This document shows positions 1 to 5,369 of a stretch of 7,736 nt of DNA, piece by piece. The notes beneath the pieces were generated by a model, which ran no database searches, was not told the origin of the DNA, and worked only from the letters and a program-made list of their open reading frames with translations. This DNA is from a bacterium (GTDB taxonomy: Bacteria > Patescibacteriota > Minisyncoccia > Portnoybacterales > JAGGTM01), in assembly GCA_021163745.1 (NCBI GenBank), contig JAGGTM010000016.1:1-7736 (forward strand), in the 5' to 3' direction. Positions within the stretch are counted from its first letter, which is position 1, and each line of letters begins with the position of its first letter. A program made the position numbers and the translations under genes.

Positions 1-63
1 CCGCCCAGCCCTACCTTTGGAACAAAGGTAGGGCTGGGCGAGCCTCGCTCCTTTGGAGCGGGA
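1..63. repeat. Double-hairpin repeat element, copy 1
   Basis: A GC-rich element in an AT-rich setting. Arms 2-19 (CGCCCAGCCCTACCTTTG) and 23-40 form a perfect 18-bp inverted repeat around a GAA loop. A second perfect hairpin follows at 46-60 (CGCTCC, TTT, GGAGCG). The whole 63-bp unit recurs in the same orientation at 5289-5351. The right flank carries TTTGAGATTTGAGAT, a motif that also borders the second copy. There is no T-run on either side that would make it a standard intrinsic terminator. It may be a REP- or MITE-like element or an RNA 3'-end stabiliser. No transposase is present in the window. The element may extend past the left edge. Confidence 0.9.
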
Positions 64-93
64 CATTTGACATTTGAGATTTGAGATAAATTA

Positions 94-120
94 GTTTTGA
101 ATTTTGGTCATTTGAATTTG
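94..120. repeat. AT-rich intergenic repeat, copy 1
   Basis: This 27-nt stretch begins GTTTTGAATTTTGG and ends TCATTTGAATTTG. It recurs at 3046-3079, where the only difference is a 7-nt tandem duplication of ATTTTGG in the middle. Both copies lie in gene-free gaps downstream of a minus-strand gene. The sequence is simple, but the shared 27 nt with one clean 7-nt insertion indicates common origin rather than chance AT-richness. Its function is unknown. Confidence 0.75.
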
Positions 121-124
121 CCTG

Positions 125-196
125 CCCTCCCAAATTTTGTTCCCGCCCGCCACAAATTTCTTCGAAATTTAGGCGGGCAAGCAAAACTTGGGAGGG
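125..196. repeat. Nested 72-nt imperfect palindrome
   Basis: Three stacked complementary segments share one centre. The outer arms are 125-139 (CCCTCCCAAATTTTG) with 182-196, with one mismatch. The middle arms are 145-151 (GCCCGCC) with 172-178, perfect. The inner arms are 154-160 (AAATTTC) with 164-170, perfect, around a TTC loop at 161-163. It resembles the 63-bp element in alternating GC-rich and AT-rich stem blocks and a 3-nt loop, but the sequence differs. No T-run follows, so a plain intrinsic terminator is not supported. Confidence 0.85.
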
Positions 197-225
197 TAAA
201 TAATTTGTAATTTGGAATTTGGAAT

Positions 226-306
226 TTAATTAGTTTTGCACTTTTCGCTCAACTTAGCATCATTCTGAGCTATAAAGCCTAGAGCAGTACCGAAGCTAAA
301 ATTCAT
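226..306 (-). CDS. Possible 26-aa small ORF, unrecognised
   Basis: On the minus strand an ATG at 306-304 opens 26 codons ending in TAA at 228-226; the product begins MNFSFGTALGFIAQ. A GGAG lies 4 nt before the ATG, which is a little close but usable, and most genes here have no Shine-Dalgarno at all. A 9-codon ORF (MKIERECGA) ends in a TAA that overlaps this ATG as TAATG. Its last codons run into AATTTGG repeats. I recognise no family. It lies in a repeat island and may be chance coding. Confidence 0.2.
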   Translation of the reverse strand: MNFSFGTALGFIAQNDAKLSEKCKTN

Positions 307-343
307 TATGCTCCACATTCTCTCTCAATCTTCATGTTCAAAG

Positions 344-375
344 CTTCGGGCTATTAATTTAAGAATAGCACGAAG
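344..375 (-). terminator. Weak hairpin just after the ftsQ stop
   Basis: Read on the minus strand directly after the ftsQ TAA, CTTCG (375-371) and GCTATT (369-350 side) pair with AATAGC and CGAAG, leaving one mismatch and an 8-nt loop (CTTAAATT). Its position suits a transcript end. However, the stem is AT-rich and is followed only by CTTTG rather than a U-run, so termination is uncertain. Part of the right-hand arm can pair instead with 290-297. Confidence 0.25.
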
Positions 376-1278
376 TTATTTATAATATACTCTTCCCTCT
401 ATTCTTAAATCAATATATTGTAAATTTTCTACTTTTATCCCTTTCAACGCTCTATCCAAAGCATAAATTTGAGAATCCAAAGAATTAGAAAAAGTCAGAT
501 AGATATAAAACCCATTTTTTACAAACACTTTAACATCCGGATAGTTTAAATAAAAGATAATAGGAATTAAATCTTCGCTTTTTAATCTGTCTTCTGCCTC
601 TAAAATAAAATCTATATTTTCTTCATAAATTACTTTTTCGCCTAGAGACGGATTATTTTTTCTCCTTTCGTAAATATTTGCCATCAATCCGCCTTCCATC
701 TTCGGCGCAATTTTAAAAATAACTCCTTTTTTATCAATATAAAAACATTGTCCTAAATCATTATATAAATTTGATATCTCTCTGTTATTTTTTAAATCAT
801 CAGAGTCAGATCTGGGTATTTTATTCTTTATATCTTGAGTTTTAGATGTATTGTTCAGATCCTGTTCTTTGACTCTTAAACGACACCATATTCCAACCGG
901 TTCTCTTTCTTGTAGTTCAATTTTTAATGTATGGGGAACCCTTTTATATATTCTCGCATCCCCTATTTTTGGAAATTTTTTTAAAATCTCCGCTTTAATT
1001 TTTTTAACAGGAACGATTAATATACTTTTCTGCGGAATAATATAATAAAATCTATCATTCAAAATCTCCAATGCTATATTTTTGCATTCGTAATTTAATC
1101 CACCACCTCCGCTTATTTCTATATTTCTAACCCATAGTCCGTCCCAAAAAATACCGAGATATCCGACACAAGTTAATAAACAAAAAAATAACCCTCCAAA
1201 GAGGTATTTTTTCAATCTATTTTTTTTATGCGACTGCCTTTTATATCTAATCCAGCTTGTGGATTTTGTTTTCCTCAT
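376..1278 (-). CDS. ftsQ: Cell-division protein FtsQ/DivIB
   Basis: This is a single-pass divisome protein that, in the family, links FtsB/FtsL to the septal synthase at the division site. The 300-aa product has a basic cytoplasmic tail (residues 1-24), one membrane helix (about 26-46) and a POTRA domain starting at VRNIEI (50-55) and running to about 128 (VPHTLKIELQEREPVGIW is characteristic). A beta domain follows and ends with LQYIDLRIEGRVYYK at the C-terminus. That last segment matches the usual FtsQ ending. Residues about 135-172 are hydrophilic, rich in N, K, D and S, and look like a disordered insertion. The ATG lies 7 bp after the preceding gene and no Shine-Dalgarno is visible, which suggests coupled translation. 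ftsA and ftsZ do not follow in the window. The assignment is by domain order and motifs and is fairly firm. Confidence 0.85.
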   Translation of the reverse strand: MRKTKSTSWIRYKRQSHKKNRLKKYLFGGLFFCLLTCVGYLGIFWDGLWVRNIEISGGGGLNYECKNIALEILNDRFYYIIPQKSILIVPVKKIKAEILKKFPKIGDARIYKRVPHTLKIELQEREPVGIWCRLRVKEQDLNNTSKTQDIKNKIPRSDSDDLKNNREISNLYNDLGQCFYIDKKGVIFKIAPKMEGGLMANIYERRKNNPSLGEKVIYEENIDFILEAEDRLKSEDLIPIIFYLNYPDVKVFVKNGFYIYLTFSNSLDSQIYALDRALKGIKVENLQYIDLRIEGRVYYK

Positions 1279-1285
1279 ATCTTAT

Positions 1286-1648
1286 TTATCTTTTAATAAT
1301 TTTATACCAATCACTGTAGTCAAAAATCCCCTGTAAGGTAATTCCAATAATAAATCCCTGCGAAAAGGGACCGTGGAATGGAAGAATTTCAAATATGCTT
1401 AAGAAAAATAAAGAAAGCCCTATTACCCAATGGTGAATATGAACTTTGTATTCTCCTATCTTCAAAATCAATGAATTAATTTTTCCACACATACCTTCCT
1501 TTTTTCCGGCAAAATATTTACTCATAAAATAACCTATAGTAGTTCCTACGGCAGCTAAAGTAGCAAAAAAAGAAACTAAGGCAATAAGCACTGCCGAAAA
1601 AAGAAGAATTTTTCTATTTTTGATAAGAAATTTTATCTTTGCCCACAT
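1286..1648 (-). CDS. Small membrane protein with HIHHW motif, unknown function
   Basis: I do not recognise a named family. The 120-aa product has a short basic N-terminus and a hydrophobic helix (about 13-40). A loop containing KYFAGKK follows, then a conserved-looking HIHHW (70-74) leading into a second helix (about 74-90). A third glycine-rich hydrophobic segment (about 95-109) follows, and the protein ends QGIFDYSDWYKIIKR. Clustered H70, H72, H73 and H92 with D110 and D113 near membrane ends could form a metal or polar site, but that is inference. The start overlaps the end of serS by 35 bp. The only ribosome-site hint is a GGAAA about 12 nt upstream. ftsQ starts 7 bp after its stop, so it is probably co-expressed with a divisome gene. 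Confidence 0.75.
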   Translation of the reverse strand: MWAKIKFLIKNRKILLFSAVLIALVSFFATLAAVGTTIGYFMSKYFAGKKEGMCGKINSLILKIGEYKVHIHHWVIGLSLFFLSIFEILPFHGPFSQGFIIGITLQGIFDYSDWYKIIKR

Positions 1649-2870
1649 ATTTTTTAAGTATTTCCGGTATTTTAATAGAACCGTCCTCCTGCTGATAATT
1701 CTCCAAAATGGCGATAATTATTCTCCCTATGGCAAACGCAGTTCCATTTAGAGAATGAGGAAAAAACTTTTTACCATCTTTGCTTTTATATCTTATATTA
1801 AGTCGCCGAGTCTGAAAATCTGTACAATTAGAAGTAGAATGTGTCTCTCTGTATTTATTCTCGGAAGGAAACCAAGTTTCTATATCAAAACTGGAAGCAG
1901 AAGGAAAACTTAAATCACCTGTACATATTCTAACTATTCTATAAGGAAGTTTCAATCCATCTAACAGTTTTCTTTGTAAGGATAAAAGATTTAAATGCTC
2001 TTTTACAGAATCTTCCGGCATAACCAAGCAAAACATTTCTAATTTATCAAACTGATGCACTCTAAATATTCCTCTAGTATCTCTGCCGTAAGATCCTGCT
2101 TCTCTCCTGAAACAGGTAGAGAATCCCAAAAATCTTTTCGGTAGATCAGATTCATTTAAAATTTCATCCATATAATAGGGTCCGATAGATTGCTCTGAGG
2201 TTCCAACCAAATATAGTTTATCTTGAGGTAAATAATACATTTCTTGTTTGTCTAATCCCTCAATATAACCCATTGCTCTCATTGCTTTTTCCTTTATCAT
2301 TACTGGAGGAACAACAGGAATAAACCCTTCTTTCAGGATAGTATCTAAAGTATAGTTTATTAAAGCAAATTCTAAAATGGCTCCTTCGTTCTTTAAGTAA
2401 CCAAAACGGGGGCCGGAAACCTTGCTTGCCCTCTTAATATCAATTATATCCAAGCTAAGAGATAAAGTTAAATAATCTTTGACCGGAAAGTTAAACTTTG
2501 GTTTTTCCCCCACCCTTTCTATAACTATATTATCGTTTTCGCTCTCTCCCTTAGGAACATCAGACAAGGAGAAGTTAGGCACTTTAAGCATTAATTCATA
2601 AAATTCGTCCTTTACTTTCTTTAGTTCCGGCTCCAACATTTTTATCCTTTCCTTAATCTCTCTAGCTTTTCTGTAATCGTCTTCGGATTTATGTCTATGC
2701 TTATCGCTAATCTTGTTTTGTTCTGCTTTTAGACCTTCTATCGTTTCAATCATCTTTCTTCTTTTTTTGTCCAACTCTAAAATTCTATCAATATCTACAT
2801 TTGATTTTTTTTCTCGGCATTTTTCTTTCGCTTTTTCTGGATTTTTTCTGATAAATTCAATGTCTATCAT
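1614..2870 (-). CDS. serS: Serine--tRNA ligase
   Basis: Cytoplasmic class II synthetase that activates serine with ATP and charges tRNA-Ser (and tRNA-Sec where present). The 418-aa length is normal for bacterial SerRS. Residues 1-100 form the N-terminal long antiparallel coiled coil, rich in K, E and R (about 28-95), that grips the tRNA long arm. The catalytic core shows ASKVSGPRFGYL (148-159), GTSEQSIG (223-230) for serine recognition, motif 2 FRREAGSYGRDTRG (254-267), NCTDFQTRRLNIRYK (348-362) and motif 3 GTAFAIGR followed by ILENYQ (376-393). The start MIDIEFIRKNPE matches the family N-terminus. No Shine-Dalgarno is visible before the ATG. Upstream lies a hairpin-containing gap, so this may be the first gene of the serS-orf-ftsQ block. 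It ends in TAG, the only non-TAA stop among the main genes. Confidence 0.97.
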   Translation of the reverse strand: MIDIEFIRKNPEKAKEKCREKKSNVDIDRILELDKKRRKMIETIEGLKAEQNKISDKHRHKSEDDYRKAREIKERIKMLEPELKKVKDEFYELMLKVPNFSLSDVPKGESENDNIVIERVGEKPKFNFPVKDYLTLSLSLDIIDIKRASKVSGPRFGYLKNEGAILEFALINYTLDTILKEGFIPVVPPVMIKEKAMRAMGYIEGLDKQEMYYLPQDKLYLVGTSEQSIGPYYMDEILNESDLPKRFLGFSTCFRREAGSYGRDTRGIFRVHQFDKLEMFCLVMPEDSVKEHLNLLSLQRKLLDGLKLPYRIVRICTGDLSFPSASSFDIETWFPSENKYRETHSTSNCTDFQTRRLNIRYKSKDGKKFFPHSLNGTAFAIGRIIIAILENYQQEDGSIKIPEILKKYVGKDKISYQK

Positions 2871-2937
2871 AAAAGCTTATTGGCTATTGGCAGTTAGCAA
2901 TTGACGAGCGATAAGTGATAAGTTGAAACTCGGTTAT

Positions 2938-2965
2938 CAGTACCATAGACTGTTCTATGGTACTG
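2938..2965. repeat. Perfect hairpin in the lysS-serS gap, left unit
   Basis: CAGTACCATAGA (2938-2949) is the exact reverse complement of 2954-2965, with a CTGT loop. It lies about 190 nt downstream of the lysS stop and about 70 nt upstream of the serS start on the minus strand. No U-run follows on either strand, so it is not a typical terminator. It directly abuts a second hairpin with a related core. Confidence 0.85.
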
Positions 2966-2995
2966 TTTGGTCCATAGAGCGTTCTGGGGACCAAA
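2966..2995. repeat. Related imperfect hairpin, right unit
   Basis: The arms TTTGGTCC (2966-2973) and GGACCAAA (2988-2995) are perfectly complementary. The interior (ATAGAG/GTTCTGG) continues the stem with one mismatch and two G-T wobbles. CCATAGA is shared with the neighbouring hairpin, so the two look like diverged members of one family placed head to tail without a spacer. Its function is unknown. Confidence 0.75.
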
Positions 2996-3002
2996 TTAGT
3001 AA

Positions 3003-3120
3003 AATTCCAAATTCAAAATTACAAATTCAAAAATTTATTTATTTTGTTTTGAATTTTGGATTTTGGTCATTTGAATTTGTTTAGGATTTGGTGCTTTGAA
3101 TTTTGAATTTAACTACTTTT
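3003..3120. repeat. AT-rich repeat tract downstream of lysS
   Basis: This tract is a patchwork of AAATTCAAAA and its complement TTTTGAATTT, so its left half (3003-3032) is roughly the inverse of its right half (3046-3118). It includes the 3046-3079 copy of the repeat at 94-120, enlarged by a second ATTTTGG. Next to it, 3115-3126 contains CTTTTGCGCTTT, resembling the GCGCAAA units ahead of greA. There is no coding potential that I can support. Confidence 0.7.
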
Positions 3121-3151
3121 GCGCTTTACGTTTGAGTCTTGCGCCTATAAC

Positions 3152-4624
3152 TTACTCTTTCGGCTTCATTAAGGGAAATAAAATTATATCTCTTAAATTT
3201 GAACAATTAGTTAAAATCATTGCTAATCTATCTAATCCCATTCCAAATCCAGCAGCAGGAGGCATTCCATACTCTAATGCAGTAATAAAATCTTCATCAT
3301 ATCTTTGTGCTTCTTCTCCTCTTTTAAATGCTTTTTCTTGAGAAATAAGCATTTCTTTTTGTAATATAGGATCATTTAATTCGGAATATGCATTTGCTAC
3401 TTCTGTTCCAGAAATTATCAGTTGAAAACGTGCCGATTTATTTGGATCCCTTTTCAGAGGTTTTGCCAAAGGCGACATAAATTTCGGATGATTTATTACA
3501 AAAACAGGATTAATTAACTTTGGTACGCATACTTTTTTAAAAATCTCATCTACCAACTTTGCCTTATATAACTCTGATTTGCTTTTTATCAATTTAATTT
3601 CTGTCTTTATATCCATTTGTTTAATTTTTCTGTGCAAATCTTCAACCTTTGCTTTCCAAATATCTATTCCTGTATTTTCTTGAATTAACCCATCAAACTC
3701 TATTTTTTTCCAGGGCACAGAAAAATCTATATTTTTCTCATTTATCAAGTTATAGGATTTTAAATTAGAAATTACATTATTGAGCATTTTCTCTGTCAGC
3801 CCCATTAAATTCTTGTAATCTGCATATGCCCAATAAAACTCTAACATAGTAAATTCAGGATTATGAAGGGCATCGATTCCTTCATTTCTAAAACATCTTC
3901 CTATCTCAAAAATTTTTTCAAATCCCCCAACTAAAAGCCGTTTCAAATAAAGTTCGGGAGCAATTCGCAAATATAAATCTAAATTTAAAGCATTTAAGTG
4001 TGTCTTAAAAGGGGTGGCTAATGCTCCTCCGGGAATGCCCTGTAAAATTGGGGTTTCTACCTCTATAAAACCTCTTTTATGCAAAAATTCTCTTATTGAT
4101 TTTATAATCAAACTTCTCATCTCAAACCTCTCTCTTGATTCTTCGTTCATTATTAAATCCAGATATCTTTTCCTGCTTCTTTTTTCTATATCTTTTAAAC
4201 CATGCCACTTCTCGGGCATAGGTAAAAGTGATTTCGCTAATATTCTCCAATCTTCTGCTTCTAAGGTTTTCTCTCCTTTTTTAGTTATAAATAAATTTCC
4301 ACCAACTTCTATAAAATCACCAATATCAATGCTTTCTAAAAATAACTTATAACTTTTCTCGCCTAGTACATCTTTTTTAAGATAAATCTGAAATTTGGAA
4401 GTAGAATCCTGAATATGCAAAAAAGTAGATCCTCCATGGGCCCTAATGGAACGCACCCTTCCTGTAAGATATATTTTTCTTTTGCGTAATTTTTTAAAAT
4501 GATTAACCGCCTCAATACAAGTATGAGTTCTGCTGCTACTCTCAGGGTATGGATTTATGCCTGCTTTTTTTAACTTGACGAGTTTCTCAATTCTAGTTTC
4601 TCTTATATTTTTAAGAGAGGTCAT
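3152..4624 (-). CDS. lysS: Lysine--tRNA ligase, class II
   Basis: Charges tRNA-Lys in the cytoplasm. The 490-aa product has the usual length and layout. An OB-fold anticodon-binding domain (about 50-135, starting IYLTGRVRSIRAHG) is followed by the class II core. This shows motif 1 around 176-194 (GFIEVETPIL), GGALATPFKTHLNAL (199-213), motif 2 FRNEGIDALHNPEFT (245-259), the lysine-pocket stretch VINHPKFMSPLAK (376-388), GTEVANAYSELNDP (406-419) and motif 3 GFGMGLDRLAMIL (459-471). The C-terminus ILFPLMKP is the normal end. This is the class II enzyme, not the unrelated class I LysK. It starts 33 bp after greA with no clear Shine-Dalgarno; an A-rich leader (GAAAATAAATT) precedes the ATG. The greA-lysS spacing suggests one operon. 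A repeat-filled gap follows. Confidence 0.97.
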   Translation of the reverse strand: MTSLKNIRETRIEKLVKLKKAGINPYPESSSRTHTCIEAVNHFKKLRKRKIYLTGRVRSIRAHGGSTFLHIQDSTSKFQIYLKKDVLGEKSYKLFLESIDIGDFIEVGGNLFITKKGEKTLEAEDWRILAKSLLPMPEKWHGLKDIEKRSRKRYLDLIMNEESRERFEMRSLIIKSIREFLHKRGFIEVETPILQGIPGGALATPFKTHLNALNLDLYLRIAPELYLKRLLVGGFEKIFEIGRCFRNEGIDALHNPEFTMLEFYWAYADYKNLMGLTEKMLNNVISNLKSYNLINEKNIDFSVPWKKIEFDGLIQENTGIDIWKAKVEDLHRKIKQMDIKTEIKLIKSKSELYKAKLVDEIFKKVCVPKLINPVFVINHPKFMSPLAKPLKRDPNKSARFQLIISGTEVANAYSELNDPILQKEMLISQEKAFKRGEEAQRYDEDFITALEYGMPPAAGFGMGLDRLAMILTNCSNLRDIILFPLMKPKE

Positions 4625-4657
4625 AATTTATTTTCAATAAATGGTTTGAAATTAATA

Positions 4658-5113
4658 TTACTTTATGCTCAATATTTTATACTTCATCTTACCTCTGGGA
4701 GTTTTAACTTCTACTATATCGCCGGGTTTATGCCCTAAAAATGCTTTGCCCAACGGAGACTCCGTAGAAATTTTTCCTTCCTCTGGTTCCGCTTCCTGTG
4801 ATCCGACAATAGTAAAGTGCTTAACCTGATTTCCGCATTTAACAGAAATATCCGAACCTATCTGTATTTCCTTTTTCTTCTTTTTTCTGGAACTTACCAC
4901 CACCGCGTTTCTTATGATTTCTTCCAATTCTAAAATTCTCCCTTCATTAAATGCCTGGGCCTCTCTTGCAGAAGAATATTCTGTATTCTCGGACAAATCT
5001 CCCAATGCCTTTGCCTCTTCTAACCTTTCGGCAATTTCTCTTCTAACTTTTGTCTTTCTTTCTTTTAACTCGTTCTTTAATTTTTCTAAACCTTGTAAAG
5101 TTAAATATCTCAT
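4658..5113 (-). CDS. greA: Transcription elongation factor GreA
   Basis: Binds the RNA polymerase secondary channel and stimulates cleavage of backtracked RNA. With the start placed at 5113 the product is 151 aa, close to the usual length. It begins MRYLTLQGLEKLKNEL as GreA proteins do. Residues 1-75 are the antiparallel coiled coil, with the tip motif GDLSENTEY placing the catalytic acidic pair at D39 and E42. The C-terminal FKBP-like domain includes IGSDISVKC, ESPLGKAFLGHKPGD and VEVKTPRGKMKYKIL. A longer reading from an ATG at 5170 would add 19 residues (MSCSFEFCALRF...) encoded by intergenic repeat. That start is rejected because 5113 has a good AGGAG at the right distance and gives the family N-terminus. 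A lysine run (KKKKK, about 77-81) joins the domains. lysS follows after 33 bp. Confidence 0.95.
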   Translation of the reverse strand: MRYLTLQGLEKLKNELKERKTKVRREIAERLEEAKALGDLSENTEYSSAREAQAFNEGRILELEEIIRNAVVVSSRKKKKKEIQIGSDISVKCGNQVKHFTIVGSQEAEPEEGKISTESPLGKAFLGHKPGDIVEVKTPRGKMKYKILSIK

Positions 5114-5124
5114 AATAAAATTTA

Positions 5125-5129
5125 CTCCT
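5125..5129 (-). promoter_or_regulatory. Shine-Dalgarno of greA
   Basis: AGGAG on the minus strand (within TAGGAGT), 11 nt before the ATG at 5113. It fixes the greA start and is the only strong ribosome-binding site I see ahead of a main gene in this window. Confidence 0.75.
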
Positions 5130-5130
5130 A

Positions 5131-5230
5131 GCGCAAAGCGCAAAGCGCAAAACTCAAAACTACAACTCAAAGCGCAAAGCGAAATTTTTCTTTTTTAGCT
5201 TTAAGCTTTACGCTGTAGCTTTGCGCTTTG
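5131..5230. repeat. GCGCAAA tandem and inverted repeats in the greA leader
   Basis: Three contiguous GCGCAAA units (5131-5151) sit right next to the greA Shine-Dalgarno, with a fourth at 5172-5178. CAAAGCGCAAAGC (5168-5180) is a perfect 13-bp inverted repeat of 5218-5230, separated by 37 nt. AAGCT-rich units lie between. If transcription starts upstream, the greA leader RNA could fold through these arms. It is a low-complexity array without spacers, so it is not a CRISPR array. Confidence 0.8.
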
Positions 5231-5253
5231 TACTTTGAGCTTTGAGCTTAAAT

Positions 5254-5287
5254 TAGATTTGAGATTTAAGATGTAGATTTGAGATTT
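5254..5287. repeat. Direct TAGATTTGAGATTT repeats
   Basis: TAGATTTGAGATTT occurs at 5254-5267 and again at 5274-5287, a 20-bp period, directly left of double-hairpin copy 2. The related TTTGAGATTTGAGAT at 73-87 and GTTTTGAGATTCGAGAT at 5353-5369 show that this motif accompanies both hairpin copies. Confidence 0.7.
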
Positions 5288-5288
5288 G

Positions 5289-5351
5289 CCGCCCAGCCCT
5301 ACTTTTGTTCCAAAAGTAGGGCTGGGCGAGCCTCGCTCCTTTGGAGCGGGA
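5289..5351. repeat. Double-hairpin repeat element, copy 2
   Basis: The same 63-bp unit as 1-63, in the same orientation. The large hairpin has arms 5290-5307 and 5311-5328 with a TTC loop; the small hairpin is CGCTCC, TTT, GGAGCG at 5334-5348. Outside positions 15, 20-22 and 27 of the unit the two copies are identical. The changes at 15 and 27 are C to T and G to A, so pairing is kept. The loop GAA of copy 1 is its reverse complement TTC here. It ends 18 bp past the mrdA stop. Read on the mrdA strand it is not followed by a U-run, though so strong a hairpin could still define or protect the transcript's 3' end. Confidence 0.92.
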
Positions 5352-5369
5352 GTTTTGAGATTCGAGATC

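Larger units (their letters stand above)
1..375. other. Intergenic repeat island downstream of ftsQ
   Basis: This stretch has no recognisable conserved gene. From left to right it holds the 63-bp double-hairpin element, ATTTGA/AATTTTGG-type AT-rich repeats (64-120), a nested hairpin (125-196), more AATTTGGAATTTGG repeats (about 201-228), a possible 26-codon ORF on the minus strand (226-306), and complementary segments just after the ftsQ stop (344-375). It probably contains the 3' end of the ftsQ transcript. No tRNA-like fold was seen. Confidence 0.75.

Noticed and set aside
241..375. tRNA or other structured RNA gene in the left gap
   Set aside because: No cloverleaf arms, TTCGA loop context with proper stems, or known RNA motif could be found; only short complementary segments are present.
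2871..2935. Sigma-70 type promoter for serS
   Set aside because: The region is made of ATTGGCT and GATAAGT short repeats, and no convincing -35/-10 pair with proper spacing stands out from the AT-rich background.
4014..4352. Plus-strand open frames of 60-112 codons (851-1045, 2713-2904, 3096-3341, 4014-4352, 4914-5198, 5551-5787, 6115-6435, 6766-6999)
   Set aside because: All lie antisense to, or mostly over, firm minus-strand genes. Their products are low-complexity Ser/Leu/Phe-rich sequences typical of reverse-frame shadows and show no domain.
5114..5170. Upstream in-frame ATG for greA at 5170
   Set aside because: The 19 extra residues come from the GCGCAAA/CTCAAAAC repeat, there is no ribosome site, and the internal ATG at 5113 has AGGAG and the family N-terminus MRYLT.
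5131..5180. Possible CRISPR array at the GCGCAAA repeats
   Set aside because: The units are 7 nt, contiguous and without spacers of regular length, and no cas gene is in the window.
5289..5351. Standard Rho-independent terminator after mrdA
   Set aside because: The hairpin is strong but is not followed by a T-run on the mrdA strand (the next bases are GCAAATCTC), and the identical element occurs elsewhere as a repeat.
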